From assembly GCF_026914265.1 (NCBI RefSeq), contig NC_069125.1:73905546-73969545 (forward strand): DNA of 64,000 bases, given 5' to 3'. The position numbers and the translations under genes were made by a program. This document shows positions 23,552 through 34,199 of this stretch, in pieces. The notes below the pieces were generated by a model. It had not been told where the DNA came from and ran no database searches. It saw nothing but the letters and a program-made list of their open reading frames with translations. Each line of letters begins with the position of its first letter. The first letter of the stretch is position 1. This DNA comes from Mya arenaria. Taxonomy: Eukaryota; Mollusca; Bivalvia; Myida; Myidae.

Positions 23552-26500
23552 ATTTTAATGCCACCATCGCACAGACTGCACTCAGATACCGCTACAAAAA
23601 GAATCATTCACAAAGGCCAGACGTTATTGATGTCTTTGAATGAATTATTTCCCAGAATATCAACCTCAGTAAAGATTCCCCGGAATCGTAACATGTAGCT
23701 GTGTAGACATTCACCAGTATGCATTCACCAGTATGCCTTCGTAACGTATATATATATATATATAGCATTGTTTAAGCCATAAAATTAGATATTTAGACTC
23801 ATTTTGAGGGGACGTTTCTGTGTGTGGATTAGGTCCAACGACCTCATGGATGAGAGATGGAAACCTCGACGACTACATGATAACGCATAGCAGAACACTA
23901 TAGCTTCCATTACAGTTGCCGATCAACCAAAAGCACCGACGGTCAGCGGCAACGTTCGCGACTCAGCTGATCAGATTAGTACTATCAGACGATCACTGCT
24001 GATATGATAAAGGGCTTCATTGTCGCTGGTCCTGTAAACCGCCATTCAAATCCTCATAACAACACTGCCGTCCTATCAATTATTTATTTAAGCATCGTTA
24101 AATTTCCTGATGGTAAGAGTTGATAGAACTGTTTCTGTATTTACTGCTGCTATGTTTGCCAATGTGAAATAATGATGAAAGAAGAGAGTAAAGAGCATCC
24201 CGTTATACAAATGTAATAAACTGGTACTACGTTAAATTGTCATTACGTATTAAACCTGTAACGCCAATATATAAACTTTGTTAACTTAAAATTTAAGGTG
24301 ACACTCATATTTAAAAATCAATACATACACATGTATAACAAACATAAATTTTGATTGATAAACCTTTAACTACTTACTAAATAGTGCATTTATGGATAAT
24401 ATTAATTACTAATTTATAACACGAGTGTAACCGTGTATATAATAGCAGAAAATGCACAACTATTTAATGACTGGTGGGTCCTAAAAGGTTAAATAATCAA
24501 CTATCGTCTCATAAGGTAGAACTACCATGCTTTTTCTGCACCTTTCTTTCAAATTAAACACGGTATCTTTCACAAGAACCATTGTTTTCGCTATATATTC
24601 ATCCTTTTCGGTGAATTAAAATAATTCTTTTAATTTTGGTAGTTCTTATTTGGGAGTAAGAGTGCATACACTTTAAACATATAACGCTGAAGTTATTGTT
24701 TTTGCTGTTTTTAAATATAAAATGAGCTTACAGTATTGTTTTATCAGTGTGTGGGCTAAGTTACCTTGTCCTGGAGTATGTCGACCTGCGCGGCGTGGCG
24801 GGCTGCGAGTGCAGGCTGAGTGGACTCCCGGAGGCTATGCACGGTGGCCGTCAATTCCTGTTCCCGCGCCCGGGCCGCCGCCAGCTCCTCGATCAGTCTC
24901 TCGCTCTAAACCATGACAAGCATGTGTTGAATCACGTATTGGACGTATAATACAACACGTTTTGGAGTTGTTTCAAGTAAAAAGGAATGTATACCATAAT
25001 AATAAGCAAAATCCTGATTTAACCACATATAACAATATAATTCCACGATAACAGGTCTATTGATATATAATTATATATTTATAAAAAGGAAGTAAAAGGG
25101 AAAAGAAATGCTTAATTCTTCCTCGTCGAAGACTGCTTCTGTCTGAAGTCAAGTTCAGCTAATGGCAAAAAGTGATAAAACATTTTCTTTATACGTTCAC
25201 ACTTTTATGTGTACAATGTTTAATATTATACTGTCAACCATAACTTCATTGTCCGTAGGCTACTGCACCATTTTAGTTCAATTATTATTTAAGCTTCAAC
25301 GTTTCTCTAAAGTCCTTTTTCTGCCTTACATGATAAACGTACCTGCTGTGTAACAGTCTGCAATTTCCGACTGGAGGCACGTTCGTCCGTGCTATTGTGG
25401 CGGCGGGCGCGCTCCAGCTGTTCAGAGAGTTGTGTAACGTCATATTGAAGCTCCTTGACGGCGGCTTCATACTCGCCCTGTACGTTCTCAAGCCGCAGGT
25501 GCAGCCCGTACCGCTCCTGCTTCAGCTCCTGCATAGAAAATCATGCCTAATATAAGTATAGGTGAGGATAGCGAGGGAGTCTCGCTCCTGTACGAAAAAG
25601 CATTATAAATAGTAGATTGAAGAGTATTTCAGTGAACATTAAAGCCTTACTGACGTTAGTGCCTTATATGTCAGATTGTAGGGTATTTCAGCGAACAATA
25701 ACCGTTAACTGACGTCAGTGCCTTATACGGCAGATTGTAGGGTATTTCAGTGAATATTAACCGTTAACCGACGTTAGTGCCTTATACGGCAGATTGTAGG
25801 GTATTTCAGTGATTATTAACCGTTAACAGACGTAACTGCTTTATATGGCAGAGTGTAGGGTATTTCAGTGAATTATAACCGTTTACAGACGTTAGAGCCT
25901 TATATGGCAGATTGTAGGGTGTTTCAGCGAACATTAACCGTTTACTGACCTTAGTGCATTATACGGCAGATTGTAGGGTATTTCAGTGAATATTAACCGT
26001 TTACTGACGTTAGTGCCTTATACGGCAGATTGTAGGGTATTTCAGTGAACATTAACCGTTTACTGACGTTAGAGCCTTATATGGCAGATTGAAGGGTGTT
26101 TCAGCGAACATTAACCGTTTACTGACCTTAGTGCATTATACGGCAGACTGTAGGGTATTTCAGTGAATATTAACCGTTTACTGACGTTAGTGTCTTATAC
26201 GGCAGATTGTAGGGTATTTCAGTGAACATTAACCGTTTACTGACGTTAGAGCCTTATATGGCAGATTGAAGGGTGTTTCAGCGAACATTAACCGTTTACT
26301 GACCTTAGTGCATTATGCGGCAGATTGTAGGGTATTTCAGTGAATATTAACCGTTTACTGACGTTAGTGCATTATACGGCAGATTGTAGGGTATTTCAGT
26401 GAACATTAACCGTTTACTGACGTTAGAGCCTTATATGGCAGATTGAAGGGTGTTTCAGCGAACATTAACCGTTTACTGACCTTAGTGCATTATACGGCAG

Positions 26501-28775
26501 ATTGTAGGGTATTTAAGTGAATATTAACCGTTTACTGACGTCAATGCCTTATGCGGCAGATTGTAGGGTATTTCAGTGAATATTAACCTTTTACTGACGT
26601 CAGTGCCTTATATGGCAGATTGTAGGGTATTTCAGTGAACATTAACCGTTAACCGACGTTAGTGTCCAGTACGGTAGATTGTAGGGTATTTCAGTGAATA
26701 TCAAACGTTTACTGACGTCAGTGCCTTATACGGCAGATTGTAGGGTGTTTCAGCCAACATTAACCGTTTACTGACCTTAGTGCCTTATACGGCAGATTCT
26801 AGGGTATTTCAGTGAATATTAACCGTTAACCGACGTTAGTGCCTTATACGGCAGATTGTAGGGTATTTCAGTGAATATTAACCGTTTAACTGACGTTAGT
26901 GCCTAATACGGCAGATTGTAGGGTATTTCAGTGAATATTAACCGTTTAACTGACGTCAGTGCCTTATATGCCAGATTGCAGGGTATTTCAGTGAATATTA
27001 ACCATTCACTGACGTCAGTGCCTTATACGGAAGATTGTAGGGTATTTCAGTGATTATTAACCTTTTACTGACGTCAGTGCCTTATATGGCAGATTGTAGG
27101 GTATTTCTGTGAACATTAACCGTTAACTGACTTAGTGTCCAATACGGTAGATTGTAGGGTATTTCAGTGAATATTAACCGTTTACTGACGTCAGTGCCTT
27201 ATACCGCAGATTGTAGGGTGTTTCAGCCAACATTAACCGTTTACTGACCTTAGTGCCTTATACGGCAGATTCTAGGGTATTTCAGTGAATATTAACCGTT
27301 AACCGACGTTAGAGCCTTATATGGCAGATTGAAGGGTGTTTCAGTGAATTATAACCGTTTACAGACGTTAGAGCCTTATATGGCAGATTGTAGAGTGTTT
27401 CAGCGAACATTAACCGTTTACTGACCTTAGTGCATTATACGGCAGATTGTAGGGTATTTCAGTGAATATTAACTGTTTACTGACGTTAGTGCCTTATACG
27501 GCGGATTGTAGGTATTTCAGTGAACATTAACCGTTTACTGACGTTAGAGCCTTATATGGCAGAATGAAGGGTGTTTCAGCGAACATTAACCGTTTACTAA
27601 CGTTAGTGCCTTATACGACAGACTGCAGGGTATTTCAGTGAACATTAACTGTTTACCGACGTTAGGGTCTCATTTGGCAGATTGTACGATATTCAGCCAA
27701 CATTTACCGTGTACTGGCTACGGGATTATTGAATTGTGACAACCAAAGAACAGGTCCATGCACTTATGACCGATGTTTGGTTGCTTAAGGTAATTAATCG
27801 GTATACGATTATACCTGCAGCATTAACCAACGCAGACAAGAGGATTACTGACGTCTAGTTGTGTGAGGATTAGGAACCGTCAGTCAAGACTTTACAATAT
27901 GATCTAATTATGGAATTATTTTGGGATTATGGACGATTACAACGCCGTCTTTTATATGGCAAAACGTTGCTTAAATCCGACATAACCACATCGCTTACTT
28001 ACTCATAGCTAAAATAACATTATCATAAGCCGATAATAACAGTGCAAACTTATTTTAAATTGATAATATCAGTTTACATACTAAATGAATACAGTACTGT
28101 GTACAGTCATGTCAGATTTAAAGTATTTATTTTACTATCAACAGCCATCCATGCTAGTAAATGGCATCCATGTATGGATGGCCTGTAGTGGCTGTGTGAC
28201 AAACAAAGTTCCGTCCAGACATTAAGGCAGCGCTAGATGAAAACAGTCTCCTGAACTGTTAATCAAACATATCACGTCGTCGCGTAATTCTGAACTATTC
28301 GTTGGTCCGCCTTCGTTGAATTTGAAAATTTATTATCGTGACGACTGCTTGAAAAAAGAACGAAGGCTCGTTAGGGCTTATAAGTATTATATCCTACTGA
28401 CAATTAGTTAACAACATAGAAAGTGTTTTCACCCATATGGTGTCAAATTTCAGCTCTAAATTGTTCTGTAGAAGGGAAACAATCAGATATAATGAAGCGA
28501 CGTGAATCATTAGAATTGACCACTGATTATTTGAATGGACCTTTGATTACCTCGATTCGCTGGTTGTATTCCTCCGTGGACTGTTCCAGTTTCCGCTCAA
28601 GTTCCGAGTTTTTCTCAAGCAGCGCCTTGCCCAGCTCCGCCGCCAGCATCAGGTCTTTGTCTTTCTGCTCGAGTTGCGCGCGCATCTCCTCCGTGTCATC
28701 TGCTGCAGGCGGGTCTTCTGCCTCCCCGTCCCCACCCACAGGGACGCTCGTGTACGAATACATGCTCTCAGACAT
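3579..28775 (-). CDS. BICDL1: BICD family-like cargo adaptor (BICDR1/BICDL1 orthologue), complete 11-exon model
   Basis: This is a coiled-coil adaptor expected to link dynein-dynactin to vesicle cargo. Coding exons, 5' to 3' on the minus strand: 28551-28775, 25343-25528, 24765-24905, 22893-23039, 20343-20528, 19923-20078, 19301-19498, 18931-19101, 16975-17126, 16692-16812, 3579-3692. All junctions are GT-AG and phase-compatible, giving 598 aa; human BICDL1 is of similar length. Residues 41-60 carry the CC1 box ([16 protein letters not shown], core AAELG at 45-49), which binds dynein light intermediate chain in this family. LFTEL at 272-276 fits the dynactin-binding Spindly motif. Exon 7 ([14 protein letters not shown], then an acidic Ser-rich stretch) and exon 10 ([19 protein letters not shown]) align with BICDL1 as I recall it. 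Exons 2-8 are all symmetric phase 0. The last exon encodes only 37 aa and lies 13 kb beyond exon 10. BICDL2 is the alternative name; invertebrates probably have a single co-orthologue. Confidence 0.9.
5001..9768. repeat. 2,365-bp tandem segmental duplication inside the minisatellite
   Basis: Sequence from about 5001 to 7403 recurs 2,365 bp downstream (about 7366 to 9768), with the same order of variant units and the same rare substitutions. Examples are the AAGAAACTG unit near 6050/8415, the GGAAGCTG unit near 6187/8552 and GAGTCTCGTG near 6943/9308. The match breaks at about 5001 and 7403, where the unit types differ. The pattern fits one recent unequal crossover or replication slip. Confidence 0.85.
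8850..10745. repeat. Second, partial higher-order duplication (about 0.9-0.97 kb shift)
   Basis: The unit with CCCGTTTACTGG followed by ATTCAGAGGGAACTGTCC occurs at about 8881-8943 and again at 9784-9846, 903 bp later. Further along, the shift becomes 969 bp (9559-9774 repeats at 10528-10743), because one extra unit lies near 10290-10355 and one base is lost. This is younger than, or overlaps, the right end of the 2,365-bp duplication. Confidence 0.7.
15766..16480. repeat. Degenerate GT-rich minisatellite (about 36-bp unit)
   Basis: The stretch is G+T-rich on the plus strand. The clearest copies, at about 16190-16370, repeat GTGCTGGGTGTTGTGGGGGG then ACGGGTGTGCACGTGT (36 bp). The flanks are more diverged. 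It abuts the 67-bp array but has a different unit. It is purine/GT-biased and could adopt non-B structures. Confidence 0.75.
16611..16682 (-). mobile_element. tRNA-Val-like SINE head or tRNA pseudogene
   Basis: The minus strand reads like a decayed tRNA. CCCAG and CTGGG can pair as an acceptor stem. AGTGTAGTAATATAGG resembles a D-arm/A box. CTTC TCACATT GAAG forms an anticodon arm with a CAC-like anticodon. ACGTGGGTTTGGGTCCGACC resembles a T-arm/B box. No intact acceptor stem or 3' CCA is seen, so a functional tRNA is unlikely. It starts 8 bases into the last BICDL1 intron, right after the donor at 16690-16691. Confidence 0.4.
17148..18099. mobile_element. Non-autonomous hAT-like MITE (952 bp) in BICDL1 intron 8
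   Basis: The ends are inverted repeats starting TAGGGATGCAAACGAAT. The element is flanked by a perfect 8-bp target duplication, CTAAATTG, at 17140-17147 and 18100-18107. An 8-bp duplication and a YARGG-type end are hallmarks of the hAT superfamily. The subterminal regions carry many GAATATTCGA palindromes on both sides, which are possible transposase-binding arrays. No transposase frame is present, so it would need a partner in trans. Confidence 0.85.
18108..18930. other. Intronic sequence, nothing specific seen
   Basis: Remainder of BICDL1 intron 8: AT-rich, with no repeat, RNA gene or coding potential that I can support. Confidence 0.5.
20940..22525. repeat. 44-bp dimeric minisatellite in BICDL1 intron 4
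   Basis: About 36 copies of a 44-bp unit are made of two related 22-bp halves: GTAACGTGTACTAGATACCT plus TA, and GTAACGTGGACTGGCTACCT plus TC. Both edges (20940-21060 and 22260-22525) hold only decayed single half-units. This suggests that the dimer arose inside an older 22-bp array and then spread. Confidence 0.9.
23478..23549. repeat. (TA)n microsatellite
   Basis: About 36 uninterrupted TA dinucleotides in BICDL1 intron 3. A shorter (TA)n lies near 23748-23763. The rest of this intron (23040-24764) shows nothing I can name. Confidence 0.95.
25620..27715. repeat. 59-bp minisatellite with a 177-bp trimeric higher-order repeat, BICDL1 intron 1
   Basis: About 35 copies of a 59-bp unit: GTAGGGTATTTCAGTGAATA, TTAACCGTTTACTGACGTTA, GTGCCTTATACGGCAGATT. 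Between about 25914 and 26520 three unit types alternate in fixed order: GGGTGTTTCAGCGAACATT/GACCTTAGTGCATT, then GTATTTCAGTGAATATT, then GAACATT/GTTAGAGCC. Marker bases recur at 25914, 26091, 26268 and 26445, exactly 177 bp (3 x 59) apart. Outside this zone the units are mixed, often with GACGTCAGTG. Confidence 0.9.
27716..28550. other. Remainder of BICDL1 intron 1
   Basis: AT-rich single-copy-looking sequence up to the donor at 28549-28550. No feature recognised. Confidence 0.5.
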
Positions 28776-30713
28776 GATTAACCAATCAAGTTTACTAATC
28801 TCGTTGTGAACGCTCTTATTACGTACAGTTGTAACTTTGTTCTGTATTTATTTACTACACAGATGTACCAGACAAATTGGAGAGGTGTTTGTTGGCGATG
28901 GACATTCGGGTATATTTGTGACTTTACTTATCTGCTATATATGTTGGAAGTATTATACATTAATTTGATTTTGGAATAAAATATCGTTCTTCTTCAAAGA
29001 GCAATTACTGTTCTGTACAATACTTCTTTATACATGCATTTACACAAAAGCCCTACTGGATACGACGTATTATTGGGGTGACTTTATAATTGATACACTA
29101 TGAACTAAAGAAATCTTACACAGCAAGTCAGGAATAAAGTGAAGGAAAAGTAATACCCCAAAATACTACAAATATCTTACAAATATTTACATAATTCTAT
29201 ATGGAAGTCAAGTTACATAATTCACGCTGCTATAAGTGCACACGTTTGTTCATTATTGAACAAACTCTCCATTAGTGTTATCAGATATCGATTCCTTTCC
29301 GCAGTTTTCTCTTCTACACACATTTTAATCCATTTCACAATCTCGCTGAACACATGTGTGTCTTATGAAAGTTATATCCATAATGATCCGATTATTTTTT
29401 TTATCTCTAGTCTGTTTTACAACACCAAAACACTGGTAAACTCACACAAAAATAAACAGTAATTAATTAAAGTTGAATATATCGATTATCTATCGGTAAA
29501 ACTGTCAACCACCTTGAAGTGGTTACTATATTTACTAGTATGACATCAGTCATAATTAGCGCACATTGCCACAAGCGCTTCACTTTCACCGTCCAGAGTG
29601 GTCATCGCGGTCATCAATGCTGGTTTGGAAGAACACAATACGCTGTCATCGAATCATAACACACTGAACAGAATGTAGACATTTGAATTTAATGTTATGA
29701 TAATTGAAGGAACGAGGTGCGTAGTGAATCACAATATGCTCTGGCGAGTATCTACGCCATGACAGATTTCAGGTATTCCAGTATTTTCCAATAATCCTTC
29801 CTCCTCTCAAGCCTTGGTCGACGCTAATGTTATGCTTTTACGTTTTATCCCGATCCCTTGCCTTTCCTGTATTGATCCGTTTTCCTTTACCTTTAGCAGC
29901 GTTTTGTAATTACTGACATATCTTACCTGTACAGTACGAGATATTATTTGTATCGAATTTCTGTTGTCTCTGTTTTCTGACCAGAAACACAAATGTTGCG
30001 GAAAGCTCTTGTAAATTGCCATCTTGAGCAATGCTTTTTATCTGAATAATAATTGGGCGATGTTCTCGGCCATTCGTCCTGCACTGGTCCAATCACCATG
30101 CCGATCATTTGGTGAAGGTTTGTATATTGCTTTATGAGGGACTTCACGAAACATTGACAGCACAATTCTTCTATTTTTTCACAGAAGGGAACTGTGTCAT
30201 TCTCGTATTTCAATTAGACTTAACGACCAAAACATGCCATGCTGCACGGTACCTGTCCAAACAGCTGAACTGTGTGCTGATAAAATACCTTTGATTTAAT
30301 TGATATTGTCTACAGAAAGTGTGATTGGAAAGTTTAAATCAGTGTAAGTAATTTAAATGCTAATGATTACACTCTTCCAAAAATCATAGTACATGTATAC
30401 GGATGTGACTCGTGGAATGATATGACTAATGTTATCATGCTGCAAACAAAACTACAGCGATTAATTATATCCAAGGACACGTTCTGATGTGTGTCAGTGA
30501 AACTATGTTAGGCCTTTTAGTGTACTTTACCAGACATATTATGCATAACTAAATAGTTCCCTTGTGTTTAGTGGACAATACTTTTGTCACTCTTAATATT
30601 GTTTATTTCCCCTTTTCAGTGACATATTGAACAAATACAGATATACATATATAAACATGCAAAAACTGGATCATATATACAATTTAGAGGTTGTATGCAT
30701 ATGTATATTGCCT
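28776..30713. other. Upstream flank of BICDL1; no supported gene
   Basis: This should hold the BICDL1 5' UTR and promoter, but I see no clear TATA or CpG-rich element. A minus-strand open stretch at 29944-30213 has overlapping open frames and resembles no family I know; it could be an old gene or transposon fragment. Confidence 0.4.
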
Positions 30714-31046
30714 TTAAAGATGCACTCTCACAGATTGATCATTTTGACAACTTTTTTTATTTGTTTCGTCTTTGAATGAGCCATTTTTTTGCGTAAATGT
30801 CTGGAACCTATTGATTAAAGACTGGTGACAAAATATCAGATCGCAGTTTTGAAAAGCGTGACTAACGCTTTACGAAAAATGATTTTTTTTCGGCATAAAA
30901 CATTAATTATCAAACGAAAATATGAATAGCTGCGATCTGATTCTCTGTCAGCAGTCTTATATCACTGGTTCTCAGACAATTGGCTCATTATAAGACAAAA
31001 AATAAAATAAAATGTCGAAACGGTCCATCTGAGAGTGCAGTTTTAA
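30714..31046. mobile_element. MITE copy A (333 bp, TTAA-bounded)
   Basis: The inverted ends TTAAAGATGCACTCTCACAG and ATCTGAGAGTGCAGTTTTAA are bounded by TTAA. Two long internal arms (ATCAGATCGCAG ... CTGCGATCTGAT) make most of the element a hairpin. The same family recurs at 37922-38282. The palindromic edge leaves the target duplication ambiguous: TTAA would suggest piggyBac, TA a Tc1/mariner relative. There is no coding capacity. Confidence 0.8.
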
Positions 31047-31413
31047 GATATTGATACTAAATCGAAAACGAAAGTTCAGTTACACAAAAATTAAAGGCAG
31101 CATTAAACTGTATATGGACATTAGCTAGGTAGGCTGAGAAGTTACAAGTTGAAAATAGGGATTAATAACTGATTCCATTTATCTGCATAAGTTCATGTAT
31201 AAAGTACGAAAAGTGCGAAAAAATGCGTTGTTAATTGCGGTAGTCCATAACATCTAAGGATCCTATAAAAGAAGGTCTTTTGAGACGCGGAAATTCACAT
31301 TCACATTGACTATGTATTATAATGTCTTCTTAGCGTGTTTAGCTGACATAACTGACTTACTGTATGTACACGGCCTCTAAACGCCATATATATATATATG
31401 GCGCCATATATAT

Positions 31414-31728
31414 ATCATTTTGATAACATTAATAGCGAGTATAAAAGTTCAACCGAGAACATGTAACATATGAACTGCAACAAATAGCTTCGAACCGCAA
31501 GGTAGAATTCACTTCAATTAAAAATAATAACTTACTTTCATCATGTTTAGCATTTTCTTCTCATCTTTTCCGAAGGGGAGAAACAAGTATCCATAACAGT
31601 CGTAATGTTTATCATATATATATATATATATGAATTCTACCTTGCGGTTCGAAGCTATTTGTTGCAGTTCATATGTTACATGTTCTCGGTTGAACTTTTA
31701 TATTCGCTATTAATGTTATCAAAATGAT
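31414..31728. repeat. Near-perfect 97-bp inverted repeat with a 121-bp spacer
   Basis: The left arm 31414-31510 and the reverse complement of the right arm 31632-31728 differ at one base that I can find (GAGTATAAAAG versus GAATATAAAAG). The arms are edged by (TA)n: ATATATAT before the left arm, and a longer TA run between spacer and right arm. On the minus strand the spacer reads YGYLFLPFGKDEKKMLNMMK followed by GTAAGT, like an exon end with a donor. I see no flanking duplication that defines a transposon, though a foldback element is likely. Confidence 0.8.
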
Positions 31729-32067
31729 CTAATATCACATTACAGTCAGAAACAATGAGTCTGTGATCAGGTCAAGTCAGTGAATAATTCCATTTTCACC
31801 CTAATATAAAGCATCTGTGCTGTTTCTATCAGATGAAAATACAATAATGTACGTTTTTTTACATTTGTATTTACCAAAGAGAAGCACAAGCAGATGGTTA
31901 CAAACATAGAATTATCAAACTTCAGATACAATGTAAGCATATATATGCATAACACGAGGTCACATAATAATAATTCAACATGGAGATCGATATAAGGGTT
32001 CTCACTGTCAATCAAGCATGCGAGGTCAACCAAACGCTGAATGGCTTGGCCATCAAGGCAGGTCAGA

Positions 32068-33923
32068 TTAGTTTCCGGGCATTTCAGTCTGGACGGGAGC
32101 TGCCTCGCACTTTAAGTTCCATGCGCCGCACTGGTAGCGGCCGCGGCCGTCCGCTTTCTTCAGACATATGAAGCAGAACCGCTGACCGCAGGGACAAATC
32201 ATTTGCTTGCAGTCAGACTTATGCTCGATCAGGAGGCCGCATGTCGGACAGGCTCGGATAGCCGGACACTGGACGCCAACCACCTGCTTCCGGGGACTGT
32301 TTTTAATCAGGCGGAGGCGAGGGTCTTCACCATTACACCCGTAATTACCACAGTCGTGCGAATTTTGCGTCAACCAGGTCTTCAAACAAAACCAGCAGAA
32401 CTCGTACCGCTTTCCATCTGTAATTTCAAAACAAGGCTTTTTATGGTGATATAGTACACATGTACACACGGTTTTGAACATTTATGCTTGTAATGTCTTT
32501 AGCAATAAATAATTACTTTATACTATCCAGTTAAGTGTTTATTTAATTCGATACATTATACATTAAAACGATAAGGCATAACTGATTGCTTCTCTTACTT
32601 TTCCGTGTACAGACGGGACATATAACCCTCTGATCTGCCTTGTTCCGGCGCTCACAGAAGGACAGGCATTTCGGACAGTCCTGTATTCCGACCGCCTTTC
32701 GAAGGTAGTTTTCGGCCATCTTCGTCTCGAACTCCTTTCGCTCTTCCGGCGTGAGGACGGCCAGGCGCTTCACGGTGAAATACTCCCACTCGGCATTACA
32801 ATGTGGATCGCTCGCGGACGCTTTGTAGGGACACCGGAACTCGTATCGACCGGCTGTCAGGAGGCTGCGACAGAAGGCCGTCAGCGACTCCGGGCCTGTA
32901 AGCACGCAACTAAACGATCAAATTCTGTTCTGGGATTTCATTATTTGCTGTTTAATAGTGTTACAGTGTTACTGTATGTATCTTCACTTAGCGAGAAGTG
33001 ATATATCTTGCTGAGTAGTTTCAGCGATACCTACTTATAGCGTGTCCACAGGGCATCTCGGCCCTCTGTCCGTCCTCGCTGTCGTCGAGTGTAAACATAT
33101 CAGGTTTGTCCGTCAGTTGCACCTCCTCGTCATACAGCTTCGGCGGAACGGACGTCTGCTCGGAGCCGCCGCGCAACCGGTACACCAGGAAGATGTTCGC
33201 CTCATCGTGGATATTGTAGTCCTTCAGGTAGGTCGTCTTCCCGTCCGGGTCCTTCACACGCAGGTCTTTGGCTAATACAATACTGATATTATGTGACATA
33301 TATACTAGTAGTGTATTTTTTTTTACTTAACAAGTTTATCATAAACTGTTAAAAGTTGCATTCAGACCACAGTTTGAATATATCGCGCTGTACCCTATAT
33401 CATCTATTAAGAGTACGTTTACTGCATGTATTTAAAAAACGTAATAAAAAATAAAAACTCCGTAATAATCCAATGTGTTCTACATGCATATATACATACA
33501 ACAGCCGAGTATCCCTTACTTGTGTAGAGCAGCCTGACATCATCGTCTAGGTCCAGCCCGAATGTCTCCAGGATGAGGCCCTTGAGCTGTCCGATACTGG
33601 CTTCCTATTCATGTATACACGAGTCGTTAATATAGTAGCTGCGTCTAGTCAGATTTTTGGAGTCTTATTTACAGAAGAAATACTTGACCATGCGGTAACA
33701 TTTCACGTAAAAAGACAAAAGATGTTTTAAAGAATAAATACATGAAAGAAATTCATCTCATTTTTAGAATCTCCACGTGTCAAAACATTGTCTAATTTGA
33801 AGTAATCACATGCAATATGAAATGATCGAAATAATAAAAAAGAACATTTACCTCGTCAATTCGAATAGTTCTCGTTTCGTTTTGATCCCCTTTTACAAAT
33901 ATTTGCAAAGTCTTCCCTGGCAT
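32068..33923 (-). CDS. Ubiquitin-like/RBR-type E3 ubiquitin ligase, complete 5-exon model
   Basis: Exons: 33852-33923, 33520-33604, 33035-33271, 32599-32895, 32068-32417; all GT-AG and in phase, 346 aa. Residues 4-88 form a ubiquitin-like domain (KTLQIFVKG ... FLVYRLRGG) that ends in RLRGG like ubiquitin, followed by SEQ. A shortened RING1 follows: C127-G-H129, C140, C153, C164, without the usual leading CxxC. The IBR-like part has C205, C208, C224, C227, C238, C241, C253 and C258. RING2 has C287, C290, C305, C307, C312 and C315. C300, in the SDCKQM context, sits where HHARI and parkin carry the catalytic cysteine, so transthiolation chemistry looks possible. The family is expanded in molluscs and fish (from memory) and poorly characterised. 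The start is the first ATG after a short leader, with MPGKTLQIFV mimicking ubiquitin's N-terminus. No clear partner lies nearby. Confidence 0.85.
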
Positions 33924-34199
33924 TCTGCTGAAAATTCGTTTCCTTTTGTAATTTAACTTGAGTACTGCGTATAAAGTGACATTTATTCTGTATATATTGC
34001 GCTAGGCCTGGAATTACCCCAAACATTACCTGAATCATTGGAATATTTGGTGGAAAAATCGTTCTATTACTAAACTTTACTGGCGTGAAAACCCTGTGGA
34101 AACCCACTGTGTTTCACAAGTTAGAGGGAGAGTATACGATATCTAAAGTGTAACGGGTTTTTTTAATTTTCTTTATATTACTTAATGCCGACATGTAAC

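Noticed and set aside
23305..23698. Frames with long Tyr-Ile runs
   Set aside because: Produced by the (TA)n microsatellite.
29944..30213. Minus-strand 89-codon frame upstream of BICDL1
   Set aside because: No recognised domain and overlapping open frames in other phases; only mentioned as a possible old fragment.
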